Positions 1 to 8,055 of a stretch of DNA of 64,000 nt are shown piece by piece. How positions within the stretch are numbered: the first letter of the stretch is position 1; each line of letters starts with the position of its first letter. The notes beneath the pieces are model-generated. The model was not told the origin of the DNA. It made no database searches and saw only the letters and a list, made by a program, of their open reading frames with translations. Origin of the DNA: Phreatobacter oligotrophus (GTDB taxonomy: Bacteria > Pseudomonadota > Alphaproteobacteria > Rhizobiales > Phreatobacteraceae); NCBI RefSeq assembly GCF_003046185.1, contig NZ_PZZL01000005.1, positions 372,001 to 436,000 on the forward strand. Reading direction: 5' to 3'. The translations under genes and the position numbers were made by a program.

Positions 1-1592
1 TGCGGCCGGCGCGCCCTTCTCCCCTTGCCGCCGAAGCGGGCGTTTCAGGTCCTGCGCCCGTGACGCGACCAGCGCCCCGTCCAACCTCGCGCCCCGCCCC
101 CGTCGCCAATCCCCGCACCGGGCGGCTGCCACGCCGGCCGCCGGAGCCCCCCGCCAATGCGCGCAACCTCGGCCTGCGGACCTTGCCGGCTCCGACAACC
201 GGCGCCAATTCGGGGAGCAGCCTCACACCATCGCGCCAGGATTCGCTCGCCCTGTCCTCCGGCACGCGCGGCGTCACCCCGCCGACGCAGCAGCGTCGCC
301 CGGTCGACGTTCCCATCGTCACGAACCGGGTGCAGCAGCCCTCGGGCCGCGTGCTGCCCAACGCCAACCCGCTCGGCCGCAACGTCGTCGTCGACCCGCG
401 CACCGGCGAGGTCATCTCCTTCGACCGGCGGCCGCCCGCCGAGACCGACGCCTTCGCGCCGACCGGCATCCGCGTCGGCTCTTTCATCGTCACGCCGACG
501 GCGGATGCGACGCTGGGCTACGATTCCAACCCGCGGCGCCTCACGGCAGGCAGCCCCGGCTCGCTCTTCACCCAGTCCTATGGCGAGCTCCAGGCACGCT
601 CCGACTGGTCCCGGCACGAGGTGACGGCGCGGCTGCGCGGCACCTACTCCGCCTATTTCTCCGACCCCGGCGTCAACCGGCCGGAGGTCAATGCCGTCGT
701 CACCGGCCGCCTCGACGTGGCGCGCGACACGCGCGTCGAGACCGAGGGGCGCTACACGCTGAACACCAACTCGCCGGGCTCGTCGAACCTGCCCTCCTCG
801 CCCACCGGCCTGCGCAACCTGCCGCTGATCCACCAGGTCGGTGGCAGCGCCGGCGTGGTGCAGGATATCGGGCGCGTGCAGGTGACGCTGCGCGGCACCT
901 TCGACCGCTTCATCTACGACGACGCCATCACCAATGCCGGGACCGTGCTCAGCCAGAGCGGACGCGACTATAACGCCATCGGCGGGCGGCTGAGGACCTC
1001 CTACGAGCTGACGCCGGGCCTGCGTCCCTTCGTCGAGGCAGCGCTTGAGCAGCGGCGCTTTGACCAGCGCCTGTCGAGCGGCGGCACGCTGCAGGGCTCG
1101 TCCAGCGTGACGTTCCGCGTCGGCACGACCTTCGAGCTGACGCGGCTGCTGACCGGCGAAATCTCGGCCGGTTACCTGCGGCGCGACAATCTCGACCCGA
1201 CCTTCGGCGACATTGCCGTGCCGGTCCTCGATGCCTCGCTGGTCTGGGCAATGACGGCGCTGACCACCGTCCGCTTCACCGCGCGCTCCACCATCGACGA
1301 GAGCTTCACCACGGGCGCCTCGGGCATCGAGAAGCGTGATGCGGCGGTGGAGCTGGAACATGCGTTCCGGCGCTGGCTGGTGGGCACGGCGCGGTTCGCC
1401 TATGGCCACGACACCTATCGCGGCACGAGCCGCGTCGACCAGCGCACGGTGGCCTCCCTCGGCCTCGTCTACCGGGCCTCGCGTGCCCTGCAGATCCGCG
1501 GCGAGATCCGCCGCGAGACCCTGCAGTCGAACACCGCCGACGCCAGCTATTCCGCCAACGTCTTCCTCCTCGGCCTGAGGCTCCAGCGCTAG
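1..1592 (+). CDS. Outer-membrane beta-barrel protein (BBP2-like), 5' end cut by window
   Basis: The reading frame is open to the left edge of the window (codons from base 3), so the true start lies outside; an internal GTG at 60 is only the first start codon visible. The first 130 or so residues are Pro/Arg/Thr-rich and low in complexity. From about residue 145 (counted from the GTG) the sequence becomes a series of amphipathic strands, beginning near VTPTADATLGYDSNP and ending in a hydrophobic/aromatic C-terminus (NVFLLGLRLQR), as in outer-membrane barrels of the BBP2 (putative beta-barrel porin 2) type. It is probably an outer-membrane protein of unknown cargo, possibly linked to polysaccharide export in related genomes. 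It converges on galU with only 9 bases between the stops. Family assignment is by recognition of pattern; function is not determined. Confidence 0.7.
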   Translation, partial: RPARPSPLAAEAGVSGPAPVTRPAPRPTSRPAPVANPRTGRLPRRPPEPPANARNLGLRTLPAPTTGANSGSSLTPSRQDSLALSSGTRGVTPPTQQRRPVDVPIVTNRVQQPSGRVLPNANPLGRNVVVDPRTGEVISFDRRPPAETDAFAPTGIRVGSFIVTPTADATLGYDSNPRRLTAGSPGSLFTQSYGELQARSDWSRHEVTARLRGTYSAYFSDPGVNRPEVNAVVTGRLDVARDTRVETEGRYTLNTNSPGSSNLPSSPTGLRNLPLIHQVGGSAGVVQDIGRVQVTLRGTFDRFIYDDAITNAGTVLSQSGRDYNAIGGRLRTSYELTPGLRPFVEAALEQRRFDQRLSSGGTLQGSSSVTFRVGTTFELTRLLTGEISAGYLRRDNLDPTFGDIAVPVLDASLVWAMTALTTVRFTARSTIDESFTTGASGIEKRDAAVELEHAFRRWLVGTARFAYGHDTYRGTSRVDQRTVASLGLVYRASRALQIRGEIRRETLQSNTADASYSANVFLLGLRLQR

Positions 1593-1601
1593 CGCGCGGG
1601 A

Positions 1602-2486
1602 TCAGACCTTGAGACGGGCGATCTCGGCCTTCAGCGGGCCGGACAGGTCGTCGCGGCGCAGCGCATAGGCGAGGTTGGCGGTGAGGAAGCCGAGCTTCGT
1701 GCCGGTATCGTGGATCTCGCCGTCGAAGGTGAAGCCGAAGAAGGGCTGGCGGTCCTTCAGCTTCAGCATGCCGTCGGTCAGCTGGATCTCGCCGCCCGCG
1801 CCGCGCTCCTGGGTCTCCAGGATCTTGAAGATCTCCGGCTGCAGGATGTAGCGGCCGGAAATGGCGACATTGGAGGGCGCGGTGCCCTTCGGCGGCTTTT
1901 CGACCATCGCGGCGATCTCATAGGCGCCGGCTGCGGCCGCCTTGCCCTTGCCGATGATGCCGTACTGGTGCGTCTCGCTGTCCGGCACCTCGTAGCCGGC
2001 GACGTAATTGCCGCCGGTGGCGTTGTAGGCCTCGATCATCGCGGCGATGCAGCCCTTCGAGCCAGACTTGGCGAGGTGCAGCATATCCGGCAGCAGCAGC
2101 GCGAAAGGCTCGTCGCCGACGATATCGCGGGCGCACCAGACGGCATGGCCAAGCCCGAGCGGCTCCTGCTGGCGGGTGAAGGAGGTGGCGCCGGCGGCCG
2201 GCAGATCGCGCTTCAGCTCCTCGAGTTGGGCGGTCTTGTTGCGCGCGGCCAGCGTCGTGTCGAGCTCGAAGGCCTTGTCGAAATGATCCTCGATCACCTG
2301 CTTGTTGCGGCCGGTGACGAAGACGAAATGCTCGATGCCCGCCTCGCGCGCCTCATCGACGACATGCTGGATCACCGGCCGGTCCACGACCGTCAGCATC
2401 TCCTTCGGAATGGCCTTGGTGGCGGGCAGGAAACGCGTGCCGAGACCGGCGACCGGAAACACGGCCTTGCGGATGCGACGATGCAT
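1602..2486 (-). CDS. galU: UTP--glucose-1-phosphate uridylyltransferase
   Basis: GalU makes UDP-glucose from UTP and glucose 1-phosphate, the activated sugar for glucans, exopolysaccharide and LPS. The protein is 294 residues, the usual family length. The nucleotidyltransferase signature [14 protein letters not shown] lies at residues 14-29, the [12 protein letters not shown] segment follows near 60, and the VEKP motif lies in the second half. The ATG at 2486 has GAGG about 8 bases upstream. UDP-glucose is the substrate of the OpgH glucosyltransferase encoded 2 kb away on the same strand, so the two are functionally linked though not in one operon. Confidence 0.95.
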   Translation of the reverse strand: MHRRIRKAVFPVAGLGTRFLPATKAIPKEMLTVVDRPVIQHVVDEAREAGIEHFVFVTGRNKQVIEDHFDKAFELDTTLAARNKTAQLEELKRDLPAAGATSFTRQQEPLGLGHAVWCARDIVGDEPFALLLPDMLHLAKSGSKGCIAAMIEAYNATGGNYVAGYEVPDSETHQYGIIGKGKAAAAGAYEIAAMVEKPPKGTAPSNVAISGRYILQPEIFKILETQERGAGGEIQLTDGMLKLKDRQPFFGFTFDGEIHDTGTKLGFLTANLAYALRRDDLSGPLKAEIARLKV

Positions 2487-2599
2487 GAAGTCGAACCTCG
2501 AGAGAGGATGGAGAAGGACTGGTAATGTAGTCCGACAAACCTGAACGTCCGGTGAGCGCCGGCGTTCCCATGGGCCGCGCTGACCGGAGAAACGCTACG

Positions 2600-3562
2600 T
2601 CAGCGCTCGATCCGCGGCTCGGAGGCCTTGGGCGGCTCGGCCCGGAAGGCGTTGAACACCATGTCGGGCGCCGAGGTATTGTGCCGCGACGCCGAGAGGC
2701 GCCCCGCCCAGAGGTCGGTGGCATTGGCCCGGCGGAAGCCCATGATCGGCTCCTCGCGCCAGCCCGGCGCATCCTTCTCGCGCACCGCGATCCGCGCCAC
2801 GTCGGCATTGAACTCGGTGACATACATGGAGCGCAGCGCCGCGAAGGGTCCGCCGGTGATCGGCCGGGCGAAGGTGACGTCGAGGCCGAGCAGTTCCTGG
2901 TTCAGCGTCGACAGCTGCACCGTCGCGCTGTTGCCGTCCGGATAGGTCAGCGTGAAGGTCTTGGTGGCGGGATCGAAGGCGACGTCGCGCAGCTTCACGA
3001 TCGGCCGGCCCTCCACCACGACAGGGCCGATGAGGAACGACGAGCCATAGGCCGTCCAGCGCAGGTTCGAGGGCGGCAGGGGCCGGGCGCGCCAGTAGCC
3101 ATCGGTCGGGTAGAGGACGAGGACCTCCTCGGCGCGGTCACGGAACCGGTACCAGATCTGCAGCAGGTGGATGTCCTTCTCCACCCGGTCGCCGACCCGC
3201 ACGGTCGTGTCGGCGCTGCGCCAGAAGCGCTGCTCGCGATAGCCGATCACCTGCCACTCCACCGTCTCGTAGAGGGTGATGCGCTGCGGCATGGGCTGGG
3301 CCAGCGCCTCCTCCTTCATCGGACAGGCGGTCCAGTCCGGCGCGAAGCGATCGACGGCGAGCGAGCCGATATAGGCGGGGTGCGCCGCCTCGATCCGGAA
3401 CGAGCGCACCGCACCGCTGGCGAGGTTCAGCGTGACATTGTCCTTCTCGGCGCATAGCACCGGCTCGGAGGCATTGGTGATCTCCACCGGAAGCCCGTCG
3501 AGGCTCGCCGCGCGGGCGGCCGTGGCGAATGCAAGCGCTGCGGCGGCGAGGAGGAGACGCAT
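2600..3562 (-). CDS. Periplasmic protein of unknown function downstream of opgH-fkbM
   Basis: A 320-residue protein with a clear Sec signal peptide (MRLLLAAAALAFATAARA, cleavage likely after residue 18). The remainder has no membrane segment and looks like a beta-rich periplasmic domain; two cysteines (CAEK and TACPMK) could form a disulfide. I do not recognise the family. The start is 4 bases after the fkbM stop, and fkbM overlaps opgH, so the gene is the third of an opgH operon. The context suggests a role in export, modification or sensing of periplasmic glucans, but this is inference from position only. Confidence 0.75.
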   Translation of the reverse strand: MRLLLAAAALAFATAARAASLDGLPVEITNASEPVLCAEKDNVTLNLASGAVRSFRIEAAHPAYIGSLAVDRFAPDWTACPMKEEALAQPMPQRITLYETVEWQVIGYREQRFWRSADTTVRVGDRVEKDIHLLQIWYRFRDRAEEVLVLYPTDGYWRARPLPPSNLRWTAYGSSFLIGPVVVEGRPIVKLRDVAFDPATKTFTLTYPDGNSATVQLSTLNQELLGLDVTFARPITGGPFAALRSMYVTEFNADVARIAVREKDAPGWREEPIMGFRRANATDLWAGRLSASRHNTSAPDMVFNAFRAEPPKASEPRIER

Positions 3563-3566
3563 GGGA

Positions 3567-4328
3567 TCAACCCTTCACGAGAACCGCATAGACGTCGCCG
3601 GAATTGGCCTCGTGCGGCAAGTCGGCGATATGGGCGGCCATGGCCTGTCGGTCGATGGCAGAGCCGAACGTCATCTGCTGGCTCTCGCCGAGGGCGACGT
3701 CGAAACGATAGGGCCCGAGCGCGGCCAGCCGGTCGAGGCAGGCGAAGGCCACGTCGCGCTGGATCGTCGTGAACTCGAAGGACAGCGCCGGGATCGGCCG
3801 CGACAGCCCCGCCAGCACATCGGCTTCGAAGCCCTCGACATCGATCTTCACGAAGTCCGGCACGCCATGGTCGGCGATCAGCCCGTCGAGGGTGAGGCAG
3901 GGCACGGTGATCTCGCGGTCCCAGACCTGGCCTTCCCAGCCGCCGGCGCCCGCTGCCGAGGCGACGAAGGCGGCGGAGGCCGTCGTCACGGTGGGGTTGG
4001 CGGTATTGACCTTCAGCGTGATCTCGCCGGCTGAAGCGCCGCAGGCGGCCTGCCGGAGCGCGACCCCTGCGTCGCCCTCGAAGAGCCGCGCGATGACACC
4101 CGCAGGCCCCGGCTGGGGCTCCAGCGCCACCACCCGCGCGCCGAGGCGCCGGAAGCTCGCGACCCGGTCGCCGACATGGCTGCCGATGTCGAAGGCGAGG
4201 CCCCCCGGCCGCACGAAGCGGCCGTAGAGCGCGTCCATGGCAGCCCGCTTTTCGGGATCGCCGTGATAGGTGACGACGGAGCGGGCCACCGCCACCATCT
4301 CGGCAATGCGCTGGTCGAGGTCGCTCAT
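3567..4328 (-). CDS. FkbM family SAM-dependent methyltransferase
   Basis: A 253-residue O-methyltransferase of the FkbM family. Motif I of the SAM site is F-D-I-G-S-H-V-G-D at 46-54, the acidic end of strand 2 is VVALEPQP near 67-73, and the family hallmark K-I-D-V-E-G-F-E is at 161-168. FkbM enzymes methylate hydroxyls on sugars, polyketides and other small molecules. The ATG overlaps the opgH stop (ATGA), a sign of translational coupling with the glucan glucosyltransferase. A glucan or another envelope sugar is therefore a reasonable substrate guess, but nothing in the sequence proves it. Confidence 0.88.
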   Translation of the reverse strand: MSDLDQRIAEMVAVARSVVTYHGDPEKRAAMDALYGRFVRPGGLAFDIGSHVGDRVASFRRLGARVVALEPQPGPAGVIARLFEGDAGVALRQAACGASAGEITLKVNTANPTVTTASAAFVASAAGAGGWEGQVWDREITVPCLTLDGLIADHGVPDFVKIDVEGFEADVLAGLSRPIPALSFEFTTIQRDVAFACLDRLAALGPYRFDVALGESQQMTFGSAIDRQAMAAHIADLPHEANSGDVYAVLVKG

Positions 4329-6121
4329 GCTGCGCGCGCCTTGGCGATTTCGTCGGGCGTCTCGAACTCCTCGGGGATGCCGCAGAAGCGCGTCGAGACG
4401 AAGAGCCGGCCGAGGGCCGGCGAGGCGGTGAGCACCGCGAAGGGCACCGCGACGAGGAAGCCGGCGGTGAGCGGCAGCGACCAGAGCGCAGCCGCGGGCG
4501 AGGCCATCCAGAGAAGACCGAAGATCACCCAGCCGAAGGCCATCTGCGGCCAGAAGGCATCCCAGGCCTCGCGCCAGGACAGCGCCATGGCGTCGCGCTG
4601 CTGGCCGCCCCAGGTCACCGACTTGCCGAAGGCGAGGCCGATCATGAACACCGTGATCCGGAACGAGGTGAGCGCGCCGAGCAGGAAGGAGAAGACGAGC
4701 TCGGTGGCGGCAGCGCCGATGAAACGGGCGCGCCCGCCATAGCGTTCCGTACCGTCCTCGGTCATCAGGATATCGGCGAAGCCGGCGATCTTCGGCATCA
4801 GGTACATGGCGAAGAACAGCACATAGACGAAGGCGGCGAAGGTCGTCGGGAAGGCGGCGCTGCTGGCCCCATGCCAGGCAAGGAAGGGCGACAGCGTGAT
4901 CATGAGCGTCCAGGCCGGGACGCCGACGAACATCAGGATGGCCCAGACCAGCTGGAAGCGGCTGATGGGTTTGAGACCCTGCTCATCCAGCAGCTTCACA
5001 TACTGCATGTTGCCCTGGCACCAGCGCACGTCGCGGCGCGAGAATTCGAGGATGGTCGGCGGGTTCTCCTCCCAGGAGCCCTCCTCGACGGGCAGCACGC
5101 GCACCTCGTAGCCGGCGCGGCGCATGAAGGTCGCCTCCACCTGGTCATGGGAGAGGATGTGGCCGCCGAGCGGCGGCTCGCCCGCCAGCAGCGGCAGGTG
5201 GCACTGCTCCATGAAGGGCCGAATGCGCACGAGGGCATTGTGGCCCCAGAACGGGCCGCAATCGCCGACCCACCAGGCCTGGCCCATGGTGTAGGAGCGC
5301 ATGCCCTGGCGCATGCCGAACTGGAAGATGCGGGCGAAGGCCGAGGAGGAGGGCATGCCGACGACGAGGCTCTGCAGGATGCCGAGCCGCGGATAGGCCT
5401 GCATCATCCGGACATGCTTCACGATGGTCGCGCCCGACATGAGGCTGTCGGCATCGAGCGGCAGCATCAGCTCGTAGCGGGCGCCCCAGCGGTCGAGGAA
5501 ATCGCGGACATTGCCGGCCTTGAAGCCGGTGTTGACGGTGCGGCGGCGGTAGACGACGCGCCCCTCGCCGGCTTCCGCGGCAAAGGCGGCGGCGGCCACC
5601 GCCTCGCGTTCACCGATATCGTCGCGGTTGGTGTCCGAGAGGATGAAATAGTCGAACTGGCCGCCCTCGCCGGTGGCGTCGATGCTCGCCTTGACGATCT
5701 TCAGCCGCGCGATGGCCCGCTCGGGGTCCTCGTTGCGCAGGGTCATGAAGACGGCGGTGCGGATGCCGAGCGGCGTCGGCATGTCACCCGCCTTGGCGAA
5801 GGGGGCGACCTCCTCCATGGCATCCTTCTCGCCATGCAGGAGCCAAAGGCCGATCAGCGCGTTCCAGAAGCCGAGGACGGTCCAGGGGGTGGCGATGGCG
5901 AAGGCGAGCGCGAGCACGATGTCGACGATCGTCCAGCCCCCCGAACCGAGGATCGACCAGGCCGCCGCGTTCAGCACGAACCAGGTCGAGACATTGAGGC
6001 CGAGGACGATCAGCCGGCGCTGGCGCAATTCTGCCGTGGACTGGATGCCTGCCGGCGTCGTAGAGCCCTCGGGCGGCCGGGTCTCACCGGTCGCGGCCGG
6101 AAACGGCGAAAGATCGTTCAT
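4325..6121 (-). CDS. opgH: Glucans biosynthesis glucosyltransferase OpgH (MdoH)
   Basis: Inner-membrane GT2 enzyme that polymerises the backbone of osmoregulated periplasmic glucans from UDP-glucose. With the ATG at 6121 it has 598 residues, much shorter than the 847 of E. coli but usual for alphaproteobacteria. Two N-terminal membrane segments (about 37-57 and 63-92) precede the catalytic domain with DTNRDD (163-168), DADS (223-226), SHDQVEA (324-330) and the RRDVRWCQGN acceptor motif (362-371); several membrane segments follow. The start was chosen because GGAGG lies 8 bases upstream of ATG 6121, while the open frame runs on into the divergent dehydrogenase gene. It is first in an operon with fkbM and a periplasmic protein. 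Confidence 0.93.
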   Translation of the reverse strand: MNDLSPFPAATGETRPPEGSTTPAGIQSTAELRQRRLIVLGLNVSTWFVLNAAAWSILGSGGWTIVDIVLALAFAIATPWTVLGFWNALIGLWLLHGEKDAMEEVAPFAKAGDMPTPLGIRTAVFMTLRNEDPERAIARLKIVKASIDATGEGGQFDYFILSDTNRDDIGEREAVAAAAFAAEAGEGRVVYRRRTVNTGFKAGNVRDFLDRWGARYELMLPLDADSLMSGATIVKHVRMMQAYPRLGILQSLVVGMPSSSAFARIFQFGMRQGMRSYTMGQAWWVGDCGPFWGHNALVRIRPFMEQCHLPLLAGEPPLGGHILSHDQVEATFMRRAGYEVRVLPVEEGSWEENPPTILEFSRRDVRWCQGNMQYVKLLDEQGLKPISRFQLVWAILMFVGVPAWTLMITLSPFLAWHGASSAAFPTTFAAFVYVLFFAMYLMPKIAGFADILMTEDGTERYGGRARFIGAAATELVFSFLLGALTSFRITVFMIGLAFGKSVTWGGQQRDAMALSWREAWDAFWPQMAFGWVIFGLLWMASPAAALWSLPLTAGFLVAVPFAVLTASPALGRLFVSTRFCGIPEEFETPDEIAKARAA

Positions 6122-6170
6122 CGATGAGCCTCCGTCGCCCGGTCCGGGCGGCGATGCGGGAGAATGCGAC
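6122..6170. promoter_or_regulatory. Divergent intergenic region between opgH and the dehydrogenase operon
   Basis: Only 49 bases separate the opgH ATG (6121, - strand) from the dehydrogenase ATG (6171, + strand). Both have Shine-Dalgarno-like purine tracts inside this spacer (GGAGG for opgH, GGGAGA for the dehydrogenase). At least one promoter must therefore lie within the opposite gene, or the two promoters overlap back to back. Confidence 0.5.
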
Positions 6171-7151
6171 ATGGCGGCGACCGCCCGAGCCCTCTGGTAC
6201 GCCTCGCGCCGGACCGTAGACCTGCGCGAGACAACGCTGGATGAACGCCGGCCGACCGATGCCGAGATCCGCATGCTCTATAGCGGTGTCAGCCGCGGCA
6301 CGGAAAGGCTCGTCTTCAACGGACTCGTTGCCGCACCCGAGCGCGAGCGCATGCGCTGCCCGCTGCAGGAGGGCGAGTTCCCCTTCCCGGTGAAATACGG
6401 CTACTGCGCCGTGGGCGTGGTCGAGGCCGGACCCGAGACGCTGGTCGGCCGCACCGTCTTCACCCTTGGTCCCCACCAGACCCGTTTCCTCGCTCCCACG
6501 GACAAGGTCTCGGTCATCCCGGTGCCGGAGGGCGTGCCGGCCCGCCGCGCCATCCTCGCCGCCAATATGGAAACGGCGCTCAACGCCGTGTGGGATTCCG
6601 GCGCCGGCCCCGGTGATCGCATCGTGGTCGTGGGCGGCGGCGTCCTCGGCCTGCTGGTCACCGCCATCGTGTCGCAGATCCCCGGCACGGACGTCACGCT
6701 GGTCGATCCGGAGCCCTCGCGCCGCGACTTCGCCAAGCTGTTCGGCGTCAGGTTCTCCAAGCCCCTCGATGGCCCCGCCGATTGCGATGTTGCCTTCCAC
6801 GCTTCGGCGACCTCCGGCGGCGTTGCCTGCGCCCTCGCCTGCTGCGGCGACGAGGCGACCGTCGTCGAACTCTCGTGGTTCGGCGACCAGGACCCTGCCG
6901 TACCGCTCGGCGCCGGCTTTCACTCCAAGCGCCTGAAGCTCGTCTCCTCGCAGGTCGGCATGGTCGCCACATCCAGGCGCGCCCGCTGGTCGTATGCGAG
7001 ACGTCTCGCCAAGGCGCTCGAACTCCTCGCCGACGACCGCCTCGACCAGCTCATCACCGCCGAGGTCGCCTTCGACGACCTGCCCGCCGCCCTGCCCCGT
7101 ATCCTCGAGCCCGGCGCGCATGGTCTCATGACTGCGGTGCGCTATGCCTGA
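6171..7151 (+). CDS. MDR-family (zinc-type alcohol dehydrogenase-like) oxidoreductase
   Basis: A 326-residue medium-chain dehydrogenase/reductase. The N-terminal GroES-like part contains SGVSRGTERL and YCAVGVVE; the nucleotide-binding fold has GGGVLGLLVT, followed by an acidic residue (LVDPE) expected to bind NAD(H). The four-cysteine structural zinc lobe of classical alcohol dehydrogenases is absent, as in the bacteriochlorophyllide dehydrogenase-like subgroup. Start chosen at ATG 6171 (GGGAGA about 9 bases upstream); the frame extends further only antisense to opgH. It heads a compact operon with a VOC protein, a pterin-synthase-like protein, a glycosyltransferase and a methyltransferase, so it probably oxidises or reduces an intermediate of a small-molecule pathway rather than a free alcohol. 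Confidence 0.85.
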   Translation: MAATARALWYASRRTVDLRETTLDERRPTDAEIRMLYSGVSRGTERLVFNGLVAAPERERMRCPLQEGEFPFPVKYGYCAVGVVEAGPETLVGRTVFTLGPHQTRFLAPTDKVSVIPVPEGVPARRAILAANMETALNAVWDSGAGPGDRIVVVGGGVLGLLVTAIVSQIPGTDVTLVDPEPSRRDFAKLFGVRFSKPLDGPADCDVAFHASATSGGVACALACCGDEATVVELSWFGDQDPAVPLGAGFHSKRLKLVSSQVGMVATSRRARWSYARRLAKALELLADDRLDQLITAEVAFDDLPAALPRILEPGAHGLMTAVRYA

Positions 7152-7608
7152 CGTTTCCGGGCCACCGAATGCTTTTGTGCCGTCCCTCGTACCAGAACTG
7201 GTCGTGAGGGATATCGACCGGAGCCTGTCCTTCTGGATTGAGGTCATGGGCTTCGGTATCCGCTACCAACGCCCAGAACACCGTTTCGCCTATCTGATGC
7301 GTGGCCACTCGCATGTCATGCTCGTCGAACAGCGCCCCCCGGATCATCCTCGGGGCGAGACCTGGACGGGTGGCCCGCTCGAGCGACCTTACGGCCGCGG
7401 GATCAACCTCCAGATCGAAGTGGACGACATGGGGCCGACCATAGCTGCCCTGGCGCAGCGAAACTGGCCGTTATTCCGTGAGCCGAGAGACGCTTGGTAT
7501 CGTAGAGATGACATCGAAGTCGGGCAGCGGGAACTGATGTTCCAGGATCCCGATGGCTATCTCATTCGTTTCGGCCAGTTCCTCGGCCAACGTCCACGTG
7601 CCACCTGA
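7144..7608 (+). CDS. VOC family (glyoxalase/bleomycin-resistance-like) protein
   Basis: A 154-residue vicinal-oxygen-chelate protein. Its single repeat pair starts with VPELVVRDIDRSLSFWIEVMGF and ends with MFQDPDGYLIRFGQ, the typical first strand-helix and last strand of the fold. Candidate metal or substrate residues include the Glu in INLQIEVDD. It overlaps the end of the dehydrogenase gene by 8 bases and ends 14 bases before the next start, so it is co-transcribed. Two 60-base lines counted within the gene (7201-7320) are about 57-58% G+C, lower than the flanking genes appear by eye. Most VOC proteins of this shape bind or sequester small compounds; an enzymatic role is possible but not shown. 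Confidence 0.82.
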   Translation: MPDVSGPPNAFVPSLVPELVVRDIDRSLSFWIEVMGFGIRYQRPEHRFAYLMRGHSHVMLVEQRPPDHPRGETWTGGPLERPYGRGINLQIEVDDMGPTIAALAQRNWPLFREPRDAWYRRDDIEVGQRELMFQDPDGYLIRFGQFLGQRPRAT

Positions 7609-7622
7609 CTGTGGGAGACCCC

Positions 7623-8033
7623 ATGTATTCCGTCGAAGTCCGCGACCGCATCATGATCGCCCATTCGCTGCCCGACCCGTTCTTCGGGCCGGCCCAGGGC
7701 AAGCACGGCGCGAGCTTCGTCATCGACGTCGCCTTCTTCCGCGAGACGCTCACCGCGCAGAACGTGGTCGTCGATATCGGCGCGGCGCTCGACGTGCTCG
7801 GCAAGACGCTGAAGCGCCTCGCCTACCAGGACCTCGACACGCTGCCGGAATTCGCCGGCAAGCTCACCACCACCGAGTTCCTCTGCAAATATGTCTTCGA
7901 CCGCATGGCCGAGGCCGCGCGCTCGGGCGCGCTCGGCGCTGATGCCGGCGGCCTCGCCAAGATCCGCGTGACGCTGCACGAGCATGACCTCGCCCGCGCC
8001 ACCTTCGAGGCGCCGCTGCCGCAAGCCGCCTGA
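7623..8033 (+). CDS. 6-pyruvoyl/6-carboxy-tetrahydropterin synthase-like protein with degenerate active site
   Basis: A 136-residue protein of the PTPS/QueD fold (T-fold), which in canonical members acts on 7,8-dihydroneopterin triphosphate. Start at ATG 7623 with GGGAG at 7613-7617. Aligned by eye with E. coli QueD, one zinc histidine is kept (H14 in IAHSL), and the C-x3-H-G-H motif reads A-Q-G-K-H-G-A (24-30). The catalytic Cys and one zinc His are thus both replaced by Ala. The Asp-His pair of LDH reads L-A-Y (66-68), while the late Glu (E120 in LHEHDLAR) is kept. Canonical synthase activity therefore seems unlikely; a binding protein or a different pterin reaction is more plausible. It sits between a dehydrogenase/VOC pair and a glycosyltransferase/methyltransferase pair. 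Confidence 0.85.
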   Translation: MYSVEVRDRIMIAHSLPDPFFGPAQGKHGASFVIDVAFFRETLTAQNVVVDIGAALDVLGKTLKRLAYQDLDTLPEFAGKLTTTEFLCKYVFDRMAEAARSGALGADAGGLAKIRVTLHEHDLARATFEAPLPQAA

Positions 8034-8055
8034 CGCGCGGCGGGCAGGCAAAGCG

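Noticed and set aside
6122-6274. Longer OpgH start at 6274
   Set aside because: It would run through the divergent dehydrogenase gene; ATG 6121 has a good GGAGG and fits family length.
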